A stretch of 64,000 nucleotides of DNA from Pseudomonas sp. HS6. Lineage in GTDB: Bacteria; Pseudomonadota; Gammaproteobacteria; Pseudomonadales; Pseudomonadaceae. A program made the translations under genes and the position numbers. Below, piece by piece: positions 38,285 through 46,153 of this stretch. How positions within the stretch are numbered: the stretch's first letter is position 1; every line of letters starts with the position of its first letter. Under the pieces are notes generated by a model, which made no database searches, had not been told where the DNA came from, and worked only from the letters and a program-made list of their open reading frames with translations. The stretch covers positions 3,596,001 to 3,660,000 of the forward strand of contig NZ_CP067412.1 in the NCBI RefSeq assembly GCF_023375815.1, read 5' to 3'.

Positions 38285-39518
38285 AATGGAATCCCGTCAG
38301 GTGGTGATCATCGGCGCCGGCCCGTCCGGCTCCATTGCCGCTGCGTTGCTCAAGCGCAAGGGCCACGACGTGCTGGTCATCGAGCGCCAGCATTTCCCTC
38401 GGTTTTCCATCGGCGAAAGCCTGCTCAGCCATTGCCTGGATTTCGTCGAAGAGGCGGGGATGCTTGAAGTGGTGAACGCCGCCGGATTCCAGCGCAAGAC
38501 CGGCGCGGCATTCGCCTGGGGCGAGCGCTACAGCGCGTTCGATTTCAGCGATACGTTCACCGACGGCAAACCGACCACCTTCCAGGTGCAACGCGCCGAC
38601 TTCGACAAACTGCTGGCTGATCAGGCGGCGTTGCAAGGCGTGGAAATCCGTTATGGCGACGCCATTGTCAGCGTGGATTTCGACCGCTCGCGTCCGCAAC
38701 TCGATGTGCGTCGCGAAGACGGCAGTGAGTACCGCGTCGAAGCCGATTTTGTGCTCGATGCCAGCGGTTACGGCCGCGTGCTGTCACGCTTGCTGGACCT
38801 GGAGGCGCCGTCGAATTTCCCGGTGCGCCAGGCCGTGTTCACCCACGTCGAAGATCACATCGACCACCCTGCCTTCGACCGCGAAAAAATCCTCATCACC
38901 ACTCATCCGCTTCACCGCGACATCTGGTTTTGGACGATCCCGTTCAGCAATGGTCGTTGCTCGGTCGGGGTGGTCGCCGCTGCCGAACATTTCAATGGTC
39001 GCGATGCCGATCTCGATGCCTGCCTGCGCGGTTTCATTGCTGAAACGCCGAGTCTGGCCAAGGTGCTGAACAATGCCGTGTGGGACACTCCGGCGCGCAC
39101 CCTCGGCGGCTATGCGGCCAATGTCAAAACCCTGCACGGCCCCGGTTTTGCCTTGCTGGGTAACGCGGCGGAATTTCTCGACCCGGTGTTCTCTTCCGGC
39201 GTGACCATTGCCATGCGCTCGGCGAGCATGGCCGCCGGTGTGCTGCATCGACAGTTGCAGGGCGAAACCGTGGACTGGCAAAGCGAGTTCGCCGAACCGC
39301 TCAAACGCGGCGTCGATACCTTCCGCTGCTACGTCGAAGGCTGGTACGCCGGCACTTTCCAGGACGTGATTTTCCACGAGCAAGGCTCCCCCGAAATCCG
39401 TCGCATGATCTGCTCGATCCTCGCCGGTTACGCCTGGGACGAACGCAACCCGTTTGTCAGCGAAGCGCGCCGCCGGCTGAAAACGATTTCCGAACTCTGT
39501 GCAAGGGACGACACATGA
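38271..39518 (+). CDS. FAD-dependent oxidoreductase with halogenase-type motifs
   Basis: 415 residues. GAGPSG near the start (residues 15-20) is the FAD-binding GxGxxG. The protein also holds the two marks of flavin-dependent halogenases: a Lys in GFQRKTGAAF (Lys76) at the place of the catalytic lysine of the CmlS/CndH group, and WxWxIP as WFWTIP (219-224), which in halogenases blocks monooxygenase chemistry. It may halogenate, hydroxylate or reduce the aryl head or its precursor. The GTG at 38271 has AGGAG five bases upstream. It is coupled to the methyltransferase gene that follows. Confidence 0.82.
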   Translation: MPIVEMESRQVVIIGAGPSGSIAAALLKRKGHDVLVIERQHFPRFSIGESLLSHCLDFVEEAGMLEVVNAAGFQRKTGAAFAWGERYSAFDFSDTFTDGKPTTFQVQRADFDKLLADQAALQGVEIRYGDAIVSVDFDRSRPQLDVRREDGSEYRVEADFVLDASGYGRVLSRLLDLEAPSNFPVRQAVFTHVEDHIDHPAFDREKILITTHPLHRDIWFWTIPFSNGRCSVGVVAAAEHFNGRDADLDACLRGFIAETPSLAKVLNNAVWDTPARTLGGYAANVKTLHGPGFALLGNAAEFLDPVFSSGVTIAMRSASMAAGVLHRQLQGETVDWQSEFAEPLKRGVDTFRCYVEGWYAGTFQDVIFHEQGSPEIRRMICSILAGYAWDERNPFVSEARRRLKTISELCARDDT

Positions 39519-40240
39519 ACTACTTGAGCGACAGCTACGTCGAGGAAACCCGTTTCGGCTTCTGGTTCCTGCGCAGCCACACCTGGCAGCACCATGTGTT
39601 GCGGGTGGCGATCAATGATTTGCGCAGCTTGTTCAGCGAACCGCTGCCGGCCAACCCGGTGCTGCTGGATGCAGGATGCGGCCAGGGCAAATCCTTCGGC
39701 CATCTGCGCCAGACCTTCGCGCCACAGCGTTTGATCGGCGTCGATGCCGATCCGCACAGCCTGGAACTGAGCGCCGTCGAAGCCGCGCGCCAGGGCTTCG
39801 CCGTGGAGCTGATCGGCAGCGACTGCGCGACACTGAATGTCCCGGATGCGAGCGTCGATCTGCTGTTCTGTCACCAGACCTTCCATCATCTGGTGGAGCA
39901 GGAAAAGGCCCTGGCCGAGTTCTACCGGGTGCTCAAGCCGGGCGGTTATCTACTGTTCGCCGAGTCCACCGAGGCTTACATTGATACGTGGGTCATCCGC
40001 TGGTTGTTCCGCCATCCGATGCACGTGCAAAAGAGTGCGGCGCAGTATCTGGGAATGATTCGCCAGCAGGGCTTTGAGTTCGGCGAACGAAATGTTTCCT
40101 ACCCGTACCTGTGGTGGAGCCGCTCGAAGGATTTCGGTCTGCTCGAACGTTTTGGCCTGCGCAAGCCGAAACCGTTTGGCCAACGCGAAGAAACCTTGGT
40201 CAACGTCGTGGCGCGCAAACCATTGCAAGGTGACAACTGA
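39515..40240 (+). CDS. class I SAM-dependent methyltransferase
   Basis: 241 residues. LLDAGCGQGKSFGHLR (motif I) and RLIGVDADPHSLELS (motif II) define the SAM pocket, with LFCHQTFHHLVEQEKALAEF further on. It probably methylates the aryl ring, in line with methylated head groups of known aryl polyenes. The start overlaps the flavoenzyme stop by four bases (ATGA). The stop TGA is at 40238-40240. Confidence 0.9.
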   Translation: MNYLSDSYVEETRFGFWFLRSHTWQHHVLRVAINDLRSLFSEPLPANPVLLDAGCGQGKSFGHLRQTFAPQRLIGVDADPHSLELSAVEAARQGFAVELIGSDCATLNVPDASVDLLFCHQTFHHLVEQEKALAEFYRVLKPGGYLLFAESTEAYIDTWVIRWLFRHPMHVQKSAAQYLGMIRQQGFEFGERNVSYPYLWWSRSKDFGLLERFGLRKPKPFGQREETLVNVVARKPLQGDN

Positions 40241-40252
40241 TGCCACACATCA

Positions 40253-40345
40253 CCTGTGGGAGCGAGCTTGCTCGCGAAAGCGGTGTGTCAGACACCAGAA
40301 AGATTGAATGTGAGATCGCATTCGCGAGCAAGCTCGCTCCCACAG
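40253..40345. repeat. REP doublet (REPIN), GAGCTTGCTCGC type, inside the operon
   Basis: Inverted arms reading CTGTGGGAGCGAGCTTGCTC (from 40254, and from 40345 on the other strand) flank about 40 bases that include GGTGT...ACACC. Outside the arms the decamer GCCACACATC (40242-40251) is also inverted at 40351-40360, so the dyad reaches 40242-40360. It is a different REP class from the doublets at 4135 and 49713. It lies in the 5' part of the lipoprotein gene. Confidence 0.88.
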
Positions 40346-40353
40346 TGTCCGAT

Positions 40354-40836
40354 GTGTGGCGGTTTTTTGTGCTCGGCGTAGTACTTCTTTTGAATGCCTG
40401 TGCCAGCCACGCGCCGCTGCCTGTGGATAACCCTACGCTGCCCTTGCCGCTCCAATTGCACATCGAGCGCCAGCAAGCCGAGCAACGCCAGGACTGGTTG
40501 CTGGTGATCCAGCGCGAGGGCCCGGGCATTCGCTGGTCGATGATGGACCCGCTGGGCATCCCCCAGGCTCGTCAACAACTGATCGATGGACGCTGGCAGG
40601 CCGACGGCCTGCTGCCGCCGAATCCGGAAGCCCGGGAGTTGTTCGCTGCGCTGCTGTTCGCCCTGACGCCTGCCGGCGAGCTGTCGCGCAATTATCCCAC
40701 CGCGCAGCAACATGGCGGGCAACGTTCCTTGCCGGCACGCTGGGACATCCGTTATGCACAACCGTTGAGCTTCGAATTGAACCTGCCCCAAGGCCCGCAC
40801 TATCGGGTTTCTCCCTTAGGTGAATCGACGCCATGA
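40354..40836 (+). CDS. DUF3261 lipoprotein of the aryl-polyene operon
   Basis: 160 residues from the GTG at 40354. The lipobox LLLNAC after a short hydrophobic run (FFVLGVVLLL) makes it an outer- or inner-membrane lipoprotein, and the body (DWLLVIQREGPGIRWSMMDPLGIPQAR) matches DUF3261 proteins found in APE clusters (ApeN type), thought to work with the LolA-like carrier. The start is uncertain: an ATG at 40240 overlaps the methyltransferase stop and is in frame, but it would translate the REP doublet and put 38 residues before the signal segment. The GTG has no clear ribosome site. Confidence 0.75.
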   Translation: MWRFFVLGVVLLLNACASHAPLPVDNPTLPLPLQLHIERQQAEQRQDWLLVIQREGPGIRWSMMDPLGIPQARQQLIDGRWQADGLLPPNPEARELFAALLFALTPAGELSRNYPTAQQHGGQRSLPARWDIRYAQPLSFELNLPQGPHYRVSPLGESTP

Positions 40837-42029
40837 CCGCCTACCTCAACGCCCTCGGCGTGATCTGCGCCCTGGGCCGTGACAAGCAAGAGATCGCGCG
40901 CAACCTGTTCGCCGGCGATTGCTCGGGCATGCGCCGCGAGTCTGGCTGGGTGCCGGATCGCGAGCTGCCGGTGGCCGCGGTGCACGGCGAACTGGCGGCG
41001 ATTCCATCGCAGATGTTGGCGCAGAAGAGCCGCAACAATCAGCTGTTGCTGGAAGCCGCGTTACAGATTCGCGACGACATCGACGCAGCCATCCAAGCCT
41101 ATGGCCCGGACCGCGTCGGCGTGGTGCTCGGCACCAGCACCTCAGGTATCGACGAGGCCAGTCAAGGCCTGGCGCACTACATTCGCGACCAACAGTTCCC
41201 GGCCGATTACGACTATCGGCAACAGGAGCTTGGCGCCCCGGCGACGTTCCTCGCCGACTGGCTGCAACTGAGCGGCCCGACCTACGTGATTTCCACCGCG
41301 TGCACCTCCAGCGCCCGGGCCTTGATGAGCGCCCGGCGTCTACTGGATCTGGGGTTGTGCGATGCGGTGCTGTGCGGCGGTGTGGACAGCCTGTGCAAGC
41401 TGACCCTGAATGGCTTCTCGTCGCTGGAAGCGGTGTCCGACGAGCGCTGCAATCCGTTCTCGGCCAACCGCAAAGGCATCAACATCGGCGAGGCAGCAGT
41501 GCTGTTCGTGATGAGCAAACAGCTCGGCGACGGCCCCGCCATTGCCCTGTTGGGCGCTGGCGCCAGTTCCGATGCGCACCATATTTCCGCACCGGAGCCG
41601 TCCGGCCGTGGCGCGTTGCAAGCCATGCAACAGGCGCTGGATCGCGCACAGCTGCAAGCCGCGCAAATCAGTTATCTGAACCTGCACGGCACCGCCACCC
41701 AGCACAACGACGCCATGGAAAGCCTTGCCGTTTCCACCCTTTTTCCGCAGGGCGTGGCGTGTTCCTCGACCAAACCGATGACCGGCCACACCCTCGGCGC
41801 TGCCGGCGCACTGGAAGCCGCGTTCTGCTGGCTGAGCCTGAGCGCCGACAACCCGGATCACGCCTTGCCACCGCACGTCTGGGACGGCCAGGCCGATCCC
41901 GGCCTGCCAGCGCTGAAGTGGGTGACCGCGAGCGAGCGCCTGGCGTCCATTGCACCCCGCTACCTGATGAGCAACTCGTTTGCCTTCGGTGGCAATAACG
42001 TCAGCCTGATTATCGGAGACGCCCCATGA
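40833..42029 (+). CDS. beta-ketoacyl-ACP synthase 1 of the aryl-polyene operon
   Basis: 398 residues of the FabB/FabF fold with the full Cys-His-His triad: Cys157 in STACTSSA, His285 in NLHGTAT and His319 in MTGHTLGA. It extends the polyene by two carbons per cycle. It likely partners the chain-length-factor-like protein encoded at 26358 or acts on its own. It overlaps the lipoprotein gene and the dehydratase gene by four bases each. Confidence 0.93.
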   Translation: MTAYLNALGVICALGRDKQEIARNLFAGDCSGMRRESGWVPDRELPVAAVHGELAAIPSQMLAQKSRNNQLLLEAALQIRDDIDAAIQAYGPDRVGVVLGTSTSGIDEASQGLAHYIRDQQFPADYDYRQQELGAPATFLADWLQLSGPTYVISTACTSSARALMSARRLLDLGLCDAVLCGGVDSLCKLTLNGFSSLEAVSDERCNPFSANRKGINIGEAAVLFVMSKQLGDGPAIALLGAGASSDAHHISAPEPSGRGALQAMQQALDRAQLQAAQISYLNLHGTATQHNDAMESLAVSTLFPQGVACSSTKPMTGHTLGAAGALEAAFCWLSLSADNPDHALPPHVWDGQADPGLPALKWVTASERLASIAPRYLMSNSFAFGGNNVSLIIGDAP

Positions 42030-42490
42030 ATGACTGGCCGCTCGCCGAATTGCTGCCCCACGCTGGCGACATGATTCTGATCGACCGAATCCTCAGCTTC
42101 GACGATGAGCAGATCCGCACCACCCTGACGGTCAAGCCCGACGGCCTGTTCAACTTGCCCGATGGAAACCTGCCGGCGTGGGTCGGCGTCGAGTTGATGG
42201 CGCAGAGCGTCGCTGCCTTCGCTGGTTGCCATGCACGGCAGAAAGGCAAAGCAGTGGAGCTGGGCTTTCTGCTTGGCACCCGCAAGTTCGAATGCAATGT
42301 CGAGGCGTTTCCGGTCGGCAGCGAACTGACCATCCATGGCATCCGCTCGCTGGAAGACGACAACGGCATGGGCGTGTTCGAATGTCACATCAATGCACCC
42401 GGCATCGAAGCCAGCGCCCGGCTGAACGTGTTCCGACCGCCGCACGCGGCGCAATATCTTGAACAATTGAAGGAGTCGAACGATGACTGA
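42026..42490 (+). CDS. hotdog 3-hydroxyacyl-ACP dehydratase
   Basis: 154 residues. LPHAGDMILIDRILSFDDE (His12) and VGVELMAQSVAAFAG (Glu56) form the FabA/FabZ-like dyad of the family recalled as ApeP. It removes water after each ketoreduction but leaves the double bond, giving the conjugated chain. It is the second dehydratase of the operon; the other is fused to the AMP-ligase. Confidence 0.92.
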   Translation: MNDWPLAELLPHAGDMILIDRILSFDDEQIRTTLTVKPDGLFNLPDGNLPAWVGVELMAQSVAAFAGCHARQKGKAVELGFLLGTRKFECNVEAFPVGSELTIHGIRSLEDDNGMGVFECHINAPGIEASARLNVFRPPHAAQYLEQLKESNDD

Positions 42491-43211
42491 ATTCGTACTG
42501 GTCACCGGCTCCAGTCGCGGTATTGGCCGCGCGATTGCCCTGCGCCTGGCCCAGGCTGGCCACGATATCGTCCTGCATTGCCGCAGCGGCGTGAGCGAGG
42601 CACAAGCGGTGAAATCCGAAGTCGAAGCGCTCGGTCGCAATGCGCGCATCCTGCAATTCGACGTGGCTGACCGCGAAACCTGCAAAGCCATCCTCGAAGC
42701 CGATGTCGAAGCCCACGGCGCGTACTACGGCGTGGTGCTCAATGCCGGACTGACCCGCGATGGCGCGTTTCCCGCCCTGAGCGATGACGACTGGGACGTG
42801 GTGCTGCGTACCAACCTCGACGGTTTCTACAACGTCCTGCACCCGGTGATGATGCCGATGATCCGTCGTCGCGCCGCCGGTCGCATTGTTTGCATCACCT
42901 CGGTCTCGGGGCTGATCGGCAACCGTGGCCAGGTCAACTACAGCGCATCCAAAGCGGGTGTGATCGGTGCCGCAAAGGCGTTGGCGATCGAACTGGCCAA
43001 GCGCAAAATCACGGTGAACTGTGTCGCGCCGGGCCTGATCGATACGGCCATGCTCGATGAAAACGTGCCGGTGGAAGAACTGATGAAAATGATCCCCGCA
43101 CAACGCATGGGCACGCCGGAAGAAGTGGCCGGTGCAGTGAATTTCCTGATGTCGGCGGAAGCGTCGTACATCACCCGCCAGGTGCTGGCAGTCAACGGAG
43201 GCTTGTGCTGA
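42483..43211 (+). CDS. 3-oxoacyl-ACP reductase (FabG-like)
   Basis: 242 residues of the short-chain dehydrogenase family. TGSSRGIGRA (8-17) binds NADPH; the catalytic Ser140, Tyr153 and Lys157 are in CITSVSGL and YSASKAG. It reduces the 3-keto group in each extension round. It overlaps the dehydratase by eight bases, and its stop is shared with the next start (TGATG). Confidence 0.93.
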   Translation: MTEFVLVTGSSRGIGRAIALRLAQAGHDIVLHCRSGVSEAQAVKSEVEALGRNARILQFDVADRETCKAILEADVEAHGAYYGVVLNAGLTRDGAFPALSDDDWDVVLRTNLDGFYNVLHPVMMPMIRRRAAGRIVCITSVSGLIGNRGQVNYSASKAGVIGAAKALAIELAKRKITVNCVAPGLIDTAMLDENVPVEELMKMIPAQRMGTPEEVAGAVNFLMSAEASYITRQVLAVNGGLC

Positions 43212-44446
43212 TGAAGCGCGTTGTCGTCACCGGCATGGCCGGCATCACCTCGCTGGGCAGCGACTGGGACACCATCGCCGGCAACTTCGCCGCCAACCGC
43301 AGCGGCATCCGCCGGATGGACGAGTGGGATCGCTTCAGCGAGCTCAATACCCGACTGGCCGGGCCAATCGACGATTTTGTGGTGCCGGCGCACTGGACCC
43401 GCAAGCAACTGCGCAGCATGGGCCGGGTCTCGCGGCTGGCAGTCGGCGCGGCTGAAAAAGCTTTGGCCGATGCCGGCCTGCTCGGCGACGAATCGATCAA
43501 GGACGGCCGTATGGGCGTGGCCTGTGGCTCGTCCACCGGCAGCACCGACGAGATCAAGGCATTCGGCAACATGCTGCTGAATTCGGTAGCCGAAGGCCTG
43601 AACGCCAACTCCTACGTGCGGATGATGCCGCACACCACGGCGGCGAACATCAGCATCTTCTTCGGCCTCACCGGTCGCCTGATACCGACGTCCAGCGCCT
43701 GTACCAGCGGCAGCCAAGGCATCGGTTACGCCTACGAGGCGATCAAGTTCGGACGCTTGCCGCTGATGCTCGCCGGCGGCGCCGAAGAACTCTGCCCGAC
43801 CGAAGCCATGGTGTTCGATGCGCTGTACGCCACCAGCCTGAAAAACGATGCACCGCAAACCTCGCCACGCCCGTACGACAAAGGCCGCGACGGCCTGGTG
43901 ATCGGCGAAGGCGGCGGCATGCTGGTACTCGAAGAACTGGAACACGCCCTCGCTCGCGGTGCGCACATTCACGCCGAAATCGTCGGTTTCGGCAGCAACG
44001 CCGACGGCCAGCACACCACCCGTCCAGAGCAAGTCACCATGCGTCGAGCGATGGAGCTGGCGCTGGAAGACGCGGGCCTCACGCCTGACGCCATCGGTTA
44101 CGTGAACGGTCACGGCACAGCCACCGAGCAGGGCGATATCGCCGAAACCCTGGCCACCAGCAGCCTGTTCGGCGAGCGCATGCCGATCAGCTCGCAGAAG
44201 AGTTTCCTCGGCCATACCCTCGGCGCCTGCGGTGCGCTGGAGTCCTGGTTCAGTATCGAAATGCTCAACCGCGACCTGTACGTGCACACATTCAACCTCG
44301 ACGAAGTCGACCCGCACTGCGGCAAACTCGATTACCTGCGCGGCGAATTCCGCCAGATGCACCACGACTACGTGATGAACAACAACTTCGCGTTTGGCGG
44401 GGTCAACACCTCGCTGATCTTCCGCCGCTGGACGCAACCGAATTAA
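43211..44446 (+). CDS. beta-ketoacyl-ACP synthase 2 of the aryl-polyene operon
   Basis: 411 residues, FabF type, with Cys164 in SSACTSGS, His301 in NGHGTAT and His335 in FLGHTLGA. It may start the chain from the aryl-primed carrier protein or elongate it. The ATG at 43211 shares one base with the reductase stop and has GGAGG upstream. It differs substantially from the synthase encoded at 40833, so the two are specialised and not a recent duplication. Confidence 0.93.
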   Translation: MKRVVVTGMAGITSLGSDWDTIAGNFAANRSGIRRMDEWDRFSELNTRLAGPIDDFVVPAHWTRKQLRSMGRVSRLAVGAAEKALADAGLLGDESIKDGRMGVACGSSTGSTDEIKAFGNMLLNSVAEGLNANSYVRMMPHTTAANISIFFGLTGRLIPTSSACTSGSQGIGYAYEAIKFGRLPLMLAGGAEELCPTEAMVFDALYATSLKNDAPQTSPRPYDKGRDGLVIGEGGGMLVLEELEHALARGAHIHAEIVGFGSNADGQHTTRPEQVTMRRAMELALEDAGLTPDAIGYVNGHGTATEQGDIAETLATSSLFGERMPISSQKSFLGHTLGACGALESWFSIEMLNRDLYVHTFNLDEVDPHCGKLDYLRGEFRQMHHDYVMNNNFAFGGVNTSLIFRRWTQPN

Positions 44447-44466
44447 TTCAGGTCAAGGAGACCTCC

Positions 44467-44910
44467 ATGCGTTTGAACAAACTCGCTGCCGCCACCCTGC
44501 TGCTCTGCGCCTTGCCGGCAGTCAGCCAGGCCCGTGACACGGCGGTGTACCTGCCGTTCGACAAAGCGGTCGCCGAAGCGACCCGTACCGGCAAGATCGA
44601 CGGCAGCGTGAAGTTTTATCTGGCGGGCAATGCGCCGGCCGGCAAAGTTACCGTCGTCAGCCCTGGCGCGGTGACCAACAAGAAGACCAACGCCTTCAAC
44701 AAGTCCGATGAAGTGGCCTGCGAATGGGTCGTGCAATCGGCCATCATCAGCCTGCACCAGGCCGCGAAAAACGCCGGCGCCAACGCCGTGACCAACATCG
44801 TCAGCTTCTACAAGAGCAACGAGCGCAAGGATGCGAAAAACTACGAATGCCACGCGGGCGCGATCATGGCCGGCGTAGCGTTGAAGGGTGATCTGGCGAC
44901 GGTTCAGTAG
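44467..44910 (+). CDS. small secreted protein, last gene of the aryl-polyene operon
   Basis: 147 residues with a signal peptide (NKLAAATLLLCALPAVSQA). The mature part has VACEWVVQSAIISL and GANAVTNIVSFYKSN...YECHAG, with two cysteines likely joined in a disulfide. Databases often label such proteins excinuclease ATPase subunit; nothing here supports that, and it is an exported protein of unknown role. It follows the ketosynthase by 20 bases behind AAGGAG and is followed by a strong terminator. A paralogue lies at 45710-46153. Confidence 0.88.
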   Translation: MRLNKLAAATLLLCALPAVSQARDTAVYLPFDKAVAEATRTGKIDGSVKFYLAGNAPAGKVTVVSPGAVTNKKTNAFNKSDEVACEWVVQSAIISLHQAAKNAGANAVTNIVSFYKSNERKDAKNYECHAGAIMAGVALKGDLATVQ

Positions 44911-44924
44911 TCGCGAGAAACGAC

Positions 44925-44948
44925 AAAGGGCGCCTTTCGGCGCCCTTT
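44925..44948 (+). terminator. terminator of the aryl-polyene operon
   Basis: AAAGGGCGCC and GGCGCCCTTT form a perfect ten-pair stem around TTTC. It ends 38 bases after the last gene of the operon. Confidence 0.88.
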
Positions 44949-45119
44949 CACAAACAGGTTGGCTTGTCATCGCCTCTCACCTGCCTGGCTCTGCGATGGC
45001 TGGTTGCCCAGGATCCTCAGAGTCTCACAAGCCCCTTTCGGGAACGCCGGCAGTATTGCCTGAAACTGCATGTGGAGCAACGGCTGGCATTTGGCTTTGA
45101 TGCGCCACCTCAGTAGCCA

Positions 45120-45503
45120 TCACAGTCCCAACGCCCGTCTGACTGCGGTTTTGATCGCGTGAAATTCGTCTGTTGCAAGATGTGAGATCAAGTAGATGCG
45201 TTTGCCTTGCCGATCCCGGCTTTTGATCCGATCAAGCCGCGAAAGACTGACTGTGGCAATCATGTCGCACTTTGCCCAACAGCTCGGGCTGGCTCCCTGA
45301 AGGTGGCTTGCAAGTTCAAGATGGTGCCCGAGCAAACAATCAGGGGCGGTGGTACTCAACGGCACTACTGTTACCAACAGGCTGTTGGTTCGATGTTTAC
45401 GTAACACAACAACAGGTCTGACTTTGACCATCTCGGGGATTTCATAACCCCTGAAATCGCAAATCAAAACACTGCCCTCCTTAGGCTGGTATCGAAGTGG
45501 CAT
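45120..45503 (-). CDS. PemK/MazF-like toxin, no antitoxin seen
   Basis: 127 residues. The N-terminus (GSVLICDFRGYEIPEMVKVRPVVVL) is the typical PemK/MazF start, in which the EMVK-RPVVVL strand leads to the RNA-binding site; TVVPLSTTAP fits the next strand. Family members are sequence-specific RNases of type II toxin-antitoxin systems. Neither the upstream side (45504-45709) nor the downstream side holds a plausible antitoxin gene. It lies in reverse orientation between two paralogous secreted-protein genes. The ATG at 45503 is preferred to a GTG at 45512. Confidence 0.78.
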   Translation of the reverse strand: MPLRYQPKEGSVLICDFRGYEIPEMVKVRPVVVLRKHRTNSLLVTVVPLSTTAPDCLLGHHLELASHLQGASPSCWAKCDMIATVSLSRLDRIKSRDRQGKRIYLISHLATDEFHAIKTAVRRALGL

Positions 45504-45709
45504 CCGTGACACTCGCTTGAAAAGAACTGATTTTGCGCAACAACGGCCATATTCCCTAAGACAGTTCCGTTACTCGAAATGTACGGAGTCGAGCCAACCA
45601 AACCTGTGCACCACAACTACACTCGCTCAAACAGGCCGACACATAGCGCCTGCCGGAACGGCGAGCCCGGTCGGTCGAGCACTCGCGGTTCTCTTTCACC
45701 GTCAAGGAG

Positions 45710-46153
45710 ATGACCATGCAAGCGAAAGCCCTGATCGCCGCCACCCTTTTCAGCCTGCTGCCCAGCGCCAGCCACGCCACCAACCTGATGTACATGCCGT
45801 TCGAAAACGTGCTGTCGGATGCGATTCGTGCCGGGCGGCTGGATGGCAGTGTGAAGTTCTACCTGATCGGCAATGGACCACAGGGGACTCAGCGGATGTT
45901 GCAGCGCGGCGTGGTCAGCGATCTGAAGACCAACGGTTTCAACAAGAGCGATCACGACTCGTGCGAGTGGGTGTTGCAGTCGAACCTTATTGCGCTGCAG
46001 GCCCAGGCCAAGCGCGTCGGAGCCAATGCGGTGACCAATATCGTCAGCTACTACGACCAGCATGTACGCAAGGATCTGAACACTTACGAATGTCGCGCCG
46101 GGGTGTTTGTGACGCGGGTGGCGTTGAAGGGGGATCTGGTGCGGCTGCCCTGA
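45710..46153 (+). CDS. paralogue of the small secreted protein at 44467
   Basis: 147 residues, the same length as the protein encoded at 44467-44910 and clearly related: signal peptide, then LMYMPFENVLSDAIRAGRLDG, DSCEWVLQSNLIAL, GANAVTNIVSYYDQ and YECRAG, with both cysteines kept. The ATG at 45716 is a possible start, but the AAGGAG site fits the ATG at 45710 (LIAATLFSLLPSASHA signal). It ends one base before the convergent LysR gene. No function is known. Confidence 0.85.
   Translation: MTMQAKALIAATLFSLLPSASHATNLMYMPFENVLSDAIRAGRLDGSVKFYLIGNGPQGTQRMLQRGVVSDLKTNGFNKSDHDSCEWVLQSNLIALQAQAKRVGANAVTNIVSYYDQHVRKDLNTYECRAGVFVTRVALKGDLVRLP

Noticed and set aside
40240..40353. N-terminal extension of the DUF3261 lipoprotein from the ATG at 40240
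   Set aside because: It would translate the REP doublet and place 38 residues before the lipoprotein signal, so I took the GTG at 40354 instead, while noting the doubt.
44467..44910. Excinuclease subunit, the usual database label for this small protein
   Set aside because: 147 residues with a signal peptide and two cysteines cannot be a UvrABC subunit; there is no ATP-binding motif.
44911..45119. Possible CRISPR or tandem repeat after the polyene operon
   Set aside because: Only a single terminator hairpin is present; no regular repeats or spacers were found anywhere in the window.
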